A stretch of DNA of 64,000 bases from Altererythrobacter epoxidivorans (GTDB lineage: Bacteria > Pseudomonadota > Alphaproteobacteria > Sphingomonadales > Sphingomonadaceae), in NCBI RefSeq assembly GCF_001281485.1, contig NZ_CP012669.1, positions 310,001 to 374,000 of the forward strand, given 5' to 3'. The position numbers and the translations under genes are program-made. Under the pieces are notes generated by a model. That model searched no databases, had not been told where the DNA came from, and saw only the letters and a program-made list of their open reading frames with translations. Below, piece after piece: positions 36,451 through 44,492 of the stretch. Positions within the stretch are counted from its first letter, which is position 1, and each line of letters opens with the position of its first letter.

Positions 36451-37560
36451 TTATGCCGCAGCCAGGTTGCCGAGCACCCGAAGGTGGTATTCGCTCCCGC
36501 CCAGCATCGCATCATTGGCAAGGATCCGCTTGTGCAGGTGGCCGACGCTCAGTTCATCGGTCATGCCAACACCGCCATGCGTCTGGATAGCGGCTTCGCC
36601 TACCATGCGGCCCAGCTTGCCGGTCTGACCCTTGAGGATGGCCATGTCGCGCCGCGTCTCGCGCCCGCCTTCCATCAGGGCTGCGATATAAAGCAACGTC
36701 GCGCGTGCCTTCGAATAAGCGATCTTCATGTCGGCAAGCCGGTGAGCCACGGCCTGGAAAGTCGCGATCGGCACGCCGAACTGCTTGCGCGTCATGGCAT
36801 ATTCGGCGGTCTGCTTCATCAGCGCGCCCATCGCGCCGACGCTTTCCGCGCACAGCCCGAGCATCGCGAGATCGAGCATCGACTGCAGGGCCTGGCTCGC
36901 ATTATCCAGCAAAAGAGCATCGCCCGGCAATTCAACAGCGTCAAAACGGATATTGGCTGCGCGGCGCCCGTCTATGGTGGCATAGTCGGTCAATGTTACA
37001 CCGTCTGCACTCGGGGCGACTGTGAAGACGGCTGGCTGCTCGTCCAACAGGGCCACTACCAAAAGTAGGTCTGCATCGCGGCCGCCGATTACGAGCCGTT
37101 TCTCACCATTGATGACAAAGCCTTCGCCGCGGCGTTCCGCTTTCGTGAGGATATGCGACGGGTCGGCCGTGCCGTGTCCTTCCTCATAGGCAAGCGCGCC
37201 CAGCGCTTCCCCGCTCACGACCTTTTCGAGCCAGTCACTCGCCATATCATTGCCTTCGGCAGCGGCGAGCAGCGGGGCGACCATCAGGGCGTTGGCAGCG
37301 TAAGGTTCTGCCAGAAGATGCGCGCCAAAAGGCTCTGCGATCGCGACAAGTTCGACCGGCCCGCCGCCGAGCCCACCGGCCTCTTCCGGTACGGGTAGCG
37401 CCAGCAGGCCCAGTTCGGCTAGCTGCGACCAGACGTCGCGCGACCAGCCTTCTGATCCCTTCACGATTTTCTGGCGGGCATCGAAATCATAGCTGCGATT
37501 GAGGAAGGCAGAAACGCTGTCGCGCAGCATCTGCTGTTCGTCGGTGAAGGTGAAATCCAT
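36451..37560 (-). CDS. Acyl-CoA dehydrogenase (small-subunit type)
   Basis: A protein of 369 residues with the N-terminal helical domain (MDFTFTDEQQMLRDSVSAFL), the FAD region ALAYEEGHG and VINGEKRLVIGGRDADLLLV, and a C-terminal AIQTHGGVGMTDELSVGHL. It resembles the small partner of paired (heterodimeric) dehydrogenases such as PimD. It follows the larger dehydrogenase by four bases, so the two probably form one enzyme. The substrate is unknown. Confidence 0.9.
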   Translation of the reverse strand: MDFTFTDEQQMLRDSVSAFLNRSYDFDARQKIVKGSEGWSRDVWSQLAELGLLALPVPEEAGGLGGGPVELVAIAEPFGAHLLAEPYAANALMVAPLLAAAEGNDMASDWLEKVVSGEALGALAYEEGHGTADPSHILTKAERRGEGFVINGEKRLVIGGRDADLLLVVALLDEQPAVFTVAPSADGVTLTDYATIDGRRAANIRFDAVELPGDALLLDNASQALQSMLDLAMLGLCAESVGAMGALMKQTAEYAMTRKQFGVPIATFQAVAHRLADMKIAYSKARATLLYIAALMEGGRETRRDMAILKGQTGKLGRMVGEAAIQTHGGVGMTDELSVGHLHKRILANDAMLGGSEYHLRVLGNLAAA

Positions 37561-37564
37561 GCGA

Positions 37565-38773
37565 TCAGCCCTCCATTCCGGCGGTGCGGGCGATCAGGTC
37601 GCGCTGCACCTCGTTCGAACCGGCGTAGATCGAGGTCGCACGGCTGTTGAGGTAATAGGGCATGGCAACGAGGTCGAGGTCGCTGCCCAGGGCCTCTACA
37701 TTTGCGCCCACGCGCAATGCCTCGTTCTGTCGCGGCAGGCCTTCGGTGCCGGAAACCCGCGTCATCATGATGCTGACCTGCTGGGTCAGTTCCGAATTCA
37801 TCGTCTTGTTCATCGATGGATAGGACGGGTCGTGGGACAGCGGATGTCCGCTGACGCCAAGCTTTTCGAAATGCTCGAAGCTGGCGATGTCGGCTTCCAG
37901 TTCGCCCATGTCACGCAGGAAGACCGGGTCCTCCGACAACATGGTGCCGAAACCGCTGGGAGTGGTCTTTGCCGCTTCGCGGATGCGTTCCAGCCCGCGC
38001 CGCAGAGTCGGGCTTTGAGCGCCTCCGCCGCGTTCATGCTTCAACAGGTGCTTGGCAACGGTCCAGCCGTCGTTTTCGGCGCCAACCCGCCCGGATTGCG
38101 GTACGCGAACATTGTCGAAGAACACTTCGCACTGTTCGGGTTCGCCATCCAGCCCGATGATGGGGCGCACTTCCATCCCGGGATAGTCGATCCGGTCCAG
38201 CAGCAGGAAGGTGATGCCTTGTTGCTTCTTGCCGCTGCTGTCGGTGCGCACCAGCATGAACATGCGGTTCGCGTGGTGGGCGTAGGTCGTCCAGATCTTG
38301 CTGCCGTTGATGATGTAATCGTCGCCATCGGCGTCCGCGCGGCAACTGAGGGAGGCGAGGTCCGAGCCGGAATTGGGTTCGGAATAGCCCTGCGCCCAGA
38401 AATCTTCGCCCTTGAGGATGCCGGGGAGATATTTCTCGCGGTGTTCCTCGGTACCGATGTCGATCAACAGCGGCCCGACCATCGCTAGGCCTTGCGGCAG
38501 CAGGGGCGGAAGGTCGCGGCGGCGATATTCCTCGGCAAAGATGTACTTTTGTTCGACCGACCAGCCGGTGCCGCCAAATTCCTTTGGCCAGTTCGGCGCC
38601 GCCCAGCCGCGTTCGTAGAGAATGCGGTGCCATGCCATTACCTGTTCGAACGGTGCGAAAACGCTGGTCAGCTTGCGCCCGGCCTCGCGAATTTCAGGGG
38701 TAGGGGCGGTGTCGAGAAATTCGCACACTCCTGTGCGAAAGCTTTCGAGTTCGGGGCCGAATTCCAGTTCCAT
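37565..38773 (-). CDS. Acyl-CoA dehydrogenase (large-subunit type)
   Basis: A protein of 402 residues: WHRILYERGWAAPNWPKEFG, EPNSGSDLASLSCRADADGD and the C-terminal STIYAGSNEVQRDLIARTAG. This matches the PimC-like group, in which the EGT active-site Glu position of ordinary dehydrogenases is altered (AGSNE). It is paired with the smaller dehydrogenase downstream and preceded by an SDR gene, so all three may act on the same acyl chain, possibly a dicarboxylic, steroid or terpenoid acyl-CoA. Confidence 0.9.
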   Translation of the reverse strand: MELEFGPELESFRTGVCEFLDTAPTPEIREAGRKLTSVFAPFEQVMAWHRILYERGWAAPNWPKEFGGTGWSVEQKYIFAEEYRRRDLPPLLPQGLAMVGPLLIDIGTEEHREKYLPGILKGEDFWAQGYSEPNSGSDLASLSCRADADGDDYIINGSKIWTTYAHHANRMFMLVRTDSSGKKQQGITFLLLDRIDYPGMEVRPIIGLDGEPEQCEVFFDNVRVPQSGRVGAENDGWTVAKHLLKHERGGGAQSPTLRRGLERIREAAKTTPSGFGTMLSEDPVFLRDMGELEADIASFEHFEKLGVSGHPLSHDPSYPSMNKTMNSELTQQVSIMMTRVSGTEGLPRQNEALRVGANVEALGSDLDLVAMPYYLNSRATSIYAGSNEVQRDLIARTAGMEG

Positions 38774-38794
38774 GGCAGTTCCTCTCTTCCCCGA

Positions 38795-39589
38795 TTACTT
38801 CGGCGGCATCCGGATCGCGCCGTCGAGGCGGAACTGGTGTCCGTTGATATAGCTGTTGCGCGCAATCTCGAGGATCAACGAGGCGAATTCTTCAGGCTCG
38901 CCCAGGCGCTTGGGGAAGGGAACCGATGCGTTGAGCTGCGCCCACATCGCCGGGTTGCGGTCCTTCATGCCCAGCATGAGCGGCGTTGCGAAAATGCCCG
39001 GCATGACGGAGTTCACCCGTATGCCGAGGTCCATCAGGTCGCGAGCCATCGGCAGGACCAGTCCGTTCACACCGGCCTTGCAACTGCCATAGATGACCTG
39101 CCCGATCTGACCATCCTGCGCAGCAACGCTGGCGGTGAGCGTGATCGAGCCGCGCTCGCCATCGTCGTTGAGCGGTTCGGCGTTCGCCATCCCAAGGGCC
39201 GAGATGCTGGCGATGCGATAGCTGGCGACCAGTATGCCTTCTGCGCCGAACGCATAGTCTTCAGTCGACAAGCGCTTGTAGCCGCCCGTTTCCTTGTCGA
39301 AACCGATCGTCTTCCCGCGCTTCGAGGCCATGGCACAGTGGACAGTCACGCGTTCCTGTCCGTTGGCAGCGCGCGCGGCATCGAAGCCGTCCTGCACCGA
39401 TTGTTCGTCCATGATGTTCACATGGTGGAAGGTTCCGCCGATTGCCGCAGCGTGTTCTTCACCGGCTTCGTCGTTGATGTCGAAGATCGCGACCTTGAGC
39501 CCGGCGTCTGCCAGCGCCTTTGCGCTAGCCCGACCCAATCCCGAAGCGCCTCCGGTTACGACGGCTGCCATGCCCTGTTCGAGTTTCAT
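38795..39589 (-). CDS. Short-chain dehydrogenase/reductase
   Basis: A protein of 264 residues with the cofactor motif TGGASGLGRASAKALADAG followed by VAIFDIND, which favours NAD over NADP, and the catalytic YxxxK in YGSCKAGVNGL. Its first segment resembles 3-hydroxyacyl-CoA dehydrogenase type II. It precedes two acyl-CoA dehydrogenases by 21 bases and may oxidise the 3-hydroxyacyl-CoA in the same pathway. Confidence 0.88.
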   Translation of the reverse strand: MKLEQGMAAVVTGGASGLGRASAKALADAGLKVAIFDINDEAGEEHAAAIGGTFHHVNIMDEQSVQDGFDAARAANGQERVTVHCAMASKRGKTIGFDKETGGYKRLSTEDYAFGAEGILVASYRIASISALGMANAEPLNDDGERGSITLTASVAAQDGQIGQVIYGSCKAGVNGLVLPMARDLMDLGIRVNSVMPGIFATPLMLGMKDRNPAMWAQLNASVPFPKRLGEPEEFASLILEIARNSYINGHQFRLDGAIRMPPK

Positions 39590-39734
39590 CCTCGCCTCTC
39601 CATTTTTCGTTTCTCGTTGAAACCGACTTTAGGACAGCTTCGCGTTTGCGCAACAGCGAATGCAATGGCGTGGACCGGGGATGATCCAAAGCCATGCGTG
39701 GCGCGGCGCAACGGGAGTGGATAGAGGAAGCAAT

Positions 39735-40295
39735 ATGGCGTCGTTTCTCATCCCCATGATCGCAGTATTCGTGATCGCCCTTGGCGGAAGGGACCAGCTT
39801 CTGGTCGCACGATTGTCGGACCGTCTGGGCCAGTCGGCCGCTCTTCTGGGAGTGGGTGCGGTCGTCAGCGCGATCTCGGCAGCGGCCATGGCGGTGTCAG
39901 GTGCGTGGCTGGCGGCCATGATGCCTGACCGGGCGCAGCACATGCTCGTCGCCTTCGCATTGGCTGCTGCCGCCATCGAGCTCTTCTGGCCAGCGGCTCC
40001 GGCTGATCCGAAAGAGCCCACGCGGTCGCTGTTCGCGATCGGGTTGGTGTTGCTCGTCCGCCAGTTCGGCGATGCTGCGCGCTTCGCCATCTTTGCACTC
40101 GCAGCGGCCAGCGTGCTCGCTCCGATGGCGGGACTGGGCGGGGCGATAGGCGGGGCTGCCGCGCTTGCGCTTGGATGGTCCATGGGCAGCGAACTCGAGA
40201 CCAGACTACCGCTCCGGACCCTACGTGTGGTTTTTGCAATCGTGCTTGCAATTGCCGCAATAATGATCGGATTGTCCGCTCGTCAGCTTATCTAG
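39735..40295 (+). CDS. GDT1/TMEM165-like membrane protein with degenerate signature
   Basis: A protein of 186 residues with about six hydrophobic segments in two similar halves, the UPF0016 layout. The family signature E-x-G-D-K-T/S is degenerate in both halves: ALGGRDQLLVARLSDRLG in the first and VRQFGDAARFAIFALAA in the second. GDT1 proteins move Mn2+ or Ca2+ across membranes; the missing acidic residue makes activity doubtful. The start at 39735 has GAGGAAG just upstream. Confidence 0.6.
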   Translation: MASFLIPMIAVFVIALGGRDQLLVARLSDRLGQSAALLGVGAVVSAISAAAMAVSGAWLAAMMPDRAQHMLVAFALAAAAIELFWPAAPADPKEPTRSLFAIGLVLLVRQFGDAARFAIFALAAASVLAPMAGLGGAIGGAAALALGWSMGSELETRLPLRTLRVVFAIVLAIAAIMIGLSARQLI

Positions 40296-40305
40296 TGATC
40301 GATTT

Positions 40306-40320
40306 TCGCGATCATCGCGA
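40306..40320. promoter_or_regulatory. Perfect inverted repeat upstream of dps
   Basis: TCGCGATCATCGCGA has two 7-base arms about a central C, without mismatch. It lies 11 bases after the membrane-protein gene and 71 bases before dps, and could be an operator for a stress regulator or a weak terminator; no T-run follows. Confidence 0.35.
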
Positions 40321-40390
40321 TAGCGATACTGCGTGAAACCAGCCCCATCCTCCTCCGTTGATTTCGTGAACGGAAACAATGGAGGAAATT

Positions 40391-40852
40391 ATGGCCGACA
40401 ACGGCAGCAATGCGAAAACCGCGCTTATTGGTGAACTCAACGGCCTGCTGGCCGATCACATGGCGCTGTTCTTCAAGACGAAGAATTTTCACTGGCATGT
40501 GGCGGGATCGAACTTCCGCGACCTGCACCTGCTGTTCGACGAGCAGGCAATCGAGATCCGCGACCAGATTGATGTGATCGGAGAGCGCGTTCGCAAGAAC
40601 GACGAATACACCCTCACCTCGATCGGTTCGGTGGCCAAGCACACCCAGGTCAAGGACCAGGACGATGTAACTCTGACCGCCGATGCGATGGTCAAGGAAC
40701 TGCTCGACGACAACGTAGCGATGGTGAAGCGATTGAAAGGCATGAAGGACCTGGCCGAGCAGGCTGGTGACAACGCCACCGACGGCCTGATCGACGACTG
40801 GACCGACATGGCGGAAGAACGGGCCTGGTTCCTGCGTCAGACCCTTAAGTAA
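40391..40852 (+). CDS. dps: Dps-family ferritin-like DNA-protection protein
   Basis: A protein of 153 residues. The ferroxidase site residues are in TKNFHWHVAGSNFRDLHLLF and DEQAIEIRDQIDVIGERVR, which is the inter-subunit site of Dps. It stores iron using peroxide and shields DNA in stress. The strong ribosome site GGAGG sits six bases before the ATG at 40391. It ends at a hairpin terminator, so it is a single-gene unit. Confidence 0.95.
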   Translation: MADNGSNAKTALIGELNGLLADHMALFFKTKNFHWHVAGSNFRDLHLLFDEQAIEIRDQIDVIGERVRKNDEYTLTSIGSVAKHTQVKDQDDVTLTADAMVKELLDDNVAMVKRLKGMKDLAEQAGDNATDGLIDDWTDMAEERAWFLRQTLK

Positions 40853-40880
40853 CGAAAAGATACGGAGAGTTTCCTCCGGG

Positions 40881-40914
40881 GGGCCGTTTCCGCTTTGGCG
40901 GGAGCGGCCCTTTT
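40881..40914 (+). terminator. Rho-independent terminator after dps
   Basis: A 13-bp stem (40881-40893 with 40898-40910, two G-T pairs) with loop TTTG and a TTTT tail. It begins 28 bases after the dps stop and 15 bases before the next gene. Confidence 0.88.
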
Positions 40915-40928
40915 GCTACACTCAGGTC

Positions 40929-41552
40929 ATGGGGAAAATCACCATGATCGAAGGCGCGGATCCCGCCGCAATGGCCGACTGGCTCGAGGCGCGCATTGCG
41001 GGCGCACTTGCGGCCACCGATGGCCCGGTGGCGATCACCGTGCCTGGTGGCTCGACGCCGTTTCCGGTATTTCGCGAACTGACAGGCCGCAAACTCGATT
41101 TCACACGGCTGGTCGTCTGGCCGGGGGACGATCGCATCGTTGCGGAAGACCACCCGGCATCGAACACCGGCAAGATCCGCGACTTGTTCGAAGCTGTAGG
41201 CGCAGAAGTCGCGACTTTGACCATCATGGAAGAGGTGCCGCATTTTTCGCTCGCATGGCTGGGCATGGGTGCGGACGGGCATATCGCCTCGCTATTCCCC
41301 AATACCGACCCCAAGGCCGACGATCCGCAGCGAATGCGCCGGTTGACGCCCGATCCGCTTCCACCAGAAGCGCCGTTCGATCGTATCACGCTGACGATGC
41401 CTAGCCTGCTCGACAGCGACGAGATCGTCTTCACACTCGGCGGATCGGCAGAGAAGCGCACTCTGTTCGAAGCCGCAGCCGCGGGCGAAAACGATTTGCC
41501 GGTCGCCCGCTTCCTTGCCGCAGCAACCCAGCCGGTCACATGCTTCGCCTGA
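40929..41552 (+). CDS. pgl: 6-phosphogluconolactonase
   Basis: A protein of 207 residues of the DevB family, hydrolysing 6-phosphogluconolactone to 6-phosphogluconate in the pentose phosphate and Entner-Doudoroff routes. The N-terminal motif AITVPGGSTPFPVF and the core LGMGADGHIASLFPN are diagnostic. It is slightly shorter than the usual 230-250 residues. It overlaps the NUDIX gene by 13 bases. zwf and edd are not in the window. Confidence 0.93.
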   Translation: MGKITMIEGADPAAMADWLEARIAGALAATDGPVAITVPGGSTPFPVFRELTGRKLDFTRLVVWPGDDRIVAEDHPASNTGKIRDLFEAVGAEVATLTIMEEVPHFSLAWLGMGADGHIASLFPNTDPKADDPQRMRRLTPDPLPPEAPFDRITLTMPSLLDSDEIVFTLGGSAEKRTLFEAAAAGENDLPVARFLAAATQPVTCFA

Positions 41553-42025
41553 TCCCCAAGCCTCTGCACCGCGCGATCATGCCACTTGCCCACCGTGCGC
41601 GCCACGTCGTGCGCCGGCTGCGCAAGAAGCCGATCGCAGGGTGTTCGGTCGTGATTACCGACCTGCAGGGCGCGATCCTGCTGCTCCAGACGAGCTATGG
41701 CCCGCGGGTCTGGACCTTGCCAGGTGGCGGTATCGGTCGGGGGGAAACACCGGAGCAGGCAGCCCGGCGCGAGGTGCAGGAAGAGGTCGGCATAGCCCTG
41801 CGAAACATCACCGCGCTGGGCGTGATCGAAGAAGAGATTTCCGGGTCGCCTCATACAGCGCACCTGTTCTGCGCAACTGCTGATGTTCGCCCGGTGGCGG
41901 ACCAGCGCGAGATCGTGGAGGCGCGCTTCTTCCCGCCGCATTCCCTGCCAGAACCGCTGGGGCACCTCACCCGCAGCAGGCTTGCCCTTTATCGGGAGAG
42001 GCGCCGCGAAATCCGCGGAACCTAA
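41540..42025 (+). CDS. NUDIX hydrolase
   Basis: A protein of 161 residues with a complete Nudix box GGGIGRGETPEQAARREV then QEEVGI. It has a basic N-terminus and could hydrolyse a nucleoside diphosphate derivative; the substrate is unknown. The start overlaps pgl by 13 bases; the stop overlaps the convergent dinB stop. Confidence 0.9.
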   Translation: MLRLIPKPLHRAIMPLAHRARHVVRRLRKKPIAGCSVVITDLQGAILLLQTSYGPRVWTLPGGGIGRGETPEQAARREVQEEVGIALRNITALGVIEEEISGSPHTAHLFCATADVRPVADQREIVEARFFPPHSLPEPLGHLTRSRLALYRERRREIRGT

Positions 42026-43155
42026 AGCAGCGAAAGCTGCGCATCGTCGCGGGGCGGTTCGGCGCTTTCCTTCCCTTCCAGCTTTGACAGCGTAAGGCCC
42101 ATCAGCCGGATCGGCATGGGTAGCGGCAGCACCTCGTCCAGCAATGTGCGGGCAAGGGCGGAAAACTCGGCCTTGTCTGCGACCGGATGATCGACCGTTT
42201 TCGCGCGCGTCATCGTCTGGAAGTCGGTGTACTTCATCTTGAGCGTGACCGTCCGCCCCTTGGCTTGGGAGCGTTCGATACTGTCCCAGACGATATCGAT
42301 GATGTTCTCCAGCGTTTCGCGCAGGGCGGGGCCGGATGAAATATCCTCGCTGAATGTCCGCTCGCCGCCGACAGACTTGCGCTCACGATGGGCGCGCACG
42401 GGTCTGAGGTCGATCCCGCGCGCAGCACGAAACAGGTAATCGCCCATGCTACCGAAATTCGCGCGAAGGAATTCAATGTCCTTTGCTGCCAGGTCGCCGC
42501 CTGTCTCGATGCCCAGTTTCGCCATCTTCTCGGCGCCCTTGGGGCCAACACCGTGGAAACGCCTGACGGGAAGCTGCGCGACGAAGTCGGCACCCTCTCC
42601 AGGCCGGATGACGCACATGCCGTTCGGCTTGTTCTGGTCGCTGGCAATCTTGGCGAGGAACTTGTTGTAGGACACGCCGGCACTGGCGGTAAGCCGTGTC
42701 TTCGCCTTGATCTCCTGCCGGATCAGCTGCGCGATGCGGGTCGCAGAACCGATACCGAGCAGGTCGTCGGTTACGTCGAGATAGGCCTCGTCGAGGCTCA
42801 GCGGCTCTACATGCGGCGTGTAGTGTTCGAAAATCCGCCGGATCGTGCGCGACGCTTCCTTGTAGGCATCGAAGCGGTGTCGAACGAAGATTAGGTCGGG
42901 GCACAGGCGCTTCGCGGTCACACTCGGCATGGCGCTGCGGACCCCGAACTTGCGCGCTTCGTAACTCGCGGCGGCTACGACCCCGCGCCCGCCCGAACCG
43001 CCGACCGCGATCGGTTTACTCTGCAATTCGGGATTGTCGCGCTGTTCGACGCTGGCGAAGAAAGCATCCATGTCGACATGGATGATCTTGCGCAGGCCCA
43101 TGGCGGCCTCTGCCCCGTCATCCTCCGTCGCAGCCGTGTCTTTCGCGTCACGCAT
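42022..43155 (-). CDS. dinB: DNA polymerase IV
   Basis: A Y-family translesion polymerase of 377 residues. Catalytic regions are IIHVDMDAFFASVEQRDNPE and LDEAYLDVTDD, the helix-hairpin-helix region is GVGPKGAEKMAKLGI, and a little-finger domain with GGERTFSEDIS follows. The start at 43155 gives an extra acidic N-terminus; an ATG at 43101 (MGLRKIIHVDMDAF) is equally possible and closer to the family. No LexA box was found upstream by eye. Confidence 0.95.
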   Translation of the reverse strand: MRDAKDTAATEDDGAEAAMGLRKIIHVDMDAFFASVEQRDNPELQSKPIAVGGSGGRGVVAAASYEARKFGVRSAMPSVTAKRLCPDLIFVRHRFDAYKEASRTIRRIFEHYTPHVEPLSLDEAYLDVTDDLLGIGSATRIAQLIRQEIKAKTRLTASAGVSYNKFLAKIASDQNKPNGMCVIRPGEGADFVAQLPVRRFHGVGPKGAEKMAKLGIETGGDLAAKDIEFLRANFGSMGDYLFRAARGIDLRPVRAHRERKSVGGERTFSEDISSGPALRETLENIIDIVWDSIERSQAKGRTVTLKMKYTDFQTMTRAKTVDHPVADKAEFSALARTLLDEVLPLPMPIRLMGLTLSKLEGKESAEPPRDDAQLSLL

Positions 43156-43235
43156 GGGCGAGACAATAAGTTGTCGGGTTGCAAACCGGAACCAATTTCG
43201 CCAACCGCCGTCTTGTGCAAGTGCGAAGAGATCAA

Positions 43236-44492
43236 TTGAGCGCTGGTGAGCGTCCCGCGGCCAAGGCGGCCCAGGGCAAAACCATCGGAGAGCGCGAACT
43301 CATCTGGATGATGGCATTGCTGATGGCGTGTAACGCCTTCGGCATCGACGCCATATTGCCCGCGCTCGACAGCCTTGCGCAAAGTTTCGCAATCCCGGGC
43401 AACGATCGCCAGTTCGTGGTCGGCATCTACCTCCTCGCTGGTGGTCTCGGCACACTGATCCCGGGCGCATTCGCCGACCGATACGGCAGGCGGCCGGTGC
43501 TGTTCGTCGCCCTCGGCTGTTACATACTGCTTTCGCTCGCCTGCGCAGCCGCGGCGAGTTTCGATCAATTGCTGGTCCTGCGTGCGGTGCAGGGGTTCTT
43601 TGCCGCCGGTATCATCGCGCTTCCCCCTGCGATCATCCGTGACCGCGTGGGCGGAGACCGCATGGCGCGGTTGATGAGCCTGATCTTCGTCATTTTCCTG
43701 CTCGTCCCGGCGGTCGCGCCCAGCATCGGGCAGGGCGTGCTGCTGCTGTTCGGAGACTGGCGCTGGATCTTCGCATCGATGGCGGTGCTGGGATCGGCGA
43801 TGACGGCATGGGTCTATTTCCGCCTGCCCGAAACATTGCACGAGGAAGACCGGCAGGAAATCGTAGTGTCCAACATTGCGCGCAACATGGTGCGGGCCGT
43901 CTCGTTGCGCAAAACCATCGGCTACACTCTGGCAAGCTCGCTGGTGTTCGGCGCGCTGTTCGGCTTCATCAATTCCTCGCAGCAGCTGATCGGCGAAGCC
44001 TTCGGTGCGGGCGATATGTTCCCGCTGCTGTTCGCGCTCTGCGCAGGCTGCATGGCCATCGCCAACTGGACCAACAGCCGCATCGTCGAAAAATTCGGCG
44101 CACGGCGGGTGAGCCATACCGCGCTGTTCCTGTTCATCGTGGTTGCCGGCCTGCAATACTGGTTCGCGCACCAGCCCGACGAGGATTTGTGGACCTTCGT
44201 TCCGCTGATGGCTGCCAACATGAGCCTGCTTGGCTTCATCGGCGCGAACTTCGGTTCGATCGCGATGCAGCCATTCAAGCATATCGCAGGTGCCGCCTCC
44301 AGCGCGCAAAGCTTCCTGCGCATGACGACAGGGGCGCTGCTCGGTGCGACGATCGGCTACGCCTATGACGGCAGTGCCCGTCCGCTGGCGACGGCGCTGC
44401 TGGTCGCGGCGCTCACCAGCCTTGCTTTCGTTCTCTATTCCGAAGGGGGCCGCCTGTTCGGACCGCCCGAGCCTGACGACGAAGACGACTAG
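43236..44492 (+). CDS. MFS efflux transporter, Bcr/CflA drug-resistance type
   Basis: A protein of about 418 residues with 12 hydrophobic segments. The GTLIPGAFADRYGRRPVLF segment between helices 2 and 3 is motif A of this group, and DAILPALDSLAQSF is the early segment seen in Bcr/CflA pumps. No ATG lies near the expected start: TTG 43236 has GAAGAG five bases upstream, GTG 43215 is the alternative. The stop overlaps the convergent carboxylase gene. Confidence 0.87.
   Translation: MSAGERPAAKAAQGKTIGERELIWMMALLMACNAFGIDAILPALDSLAQSFAIPGNDRQFVVGIYLLAGGLGTLIPGAFADRYGRRPVLFVALGCYILLSLACAAAASFDQLLVLRAVQGFFAAGIIALPPAIIRDRVGGDRMARLMSLIFVIFLLVPAVAPSIGQGVLLLFGDWRWIFASMAVLGSAMTAWVYFRLPETLHEEDRQEIVVSNIARNMVRAVSLRKTIGYTLASSLVFGALFGFINSSQQLIGEAFGAGDMFPLLFALCAGCMAIANWTNSRIVEKFGARRVSHTALFLFIVVAGLQYWFAHQPDEDLWTFVPLMAANMSLLGFIGANFGSIAMQPFKHIAGAASSAQSFLRMTTGALLGATIGYAYDGSARPLATALLVAALTSLAFVLYSEGGRLFGPPEPDDEDD

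Noticed and set aside
43155..43235. Possible LexA (SOS) box upstream of dinB
   Set aside because: I looked for GTTC-N7-GTTC and related patterns; only a loose GGTT...GGAACC is present, which does not fit.
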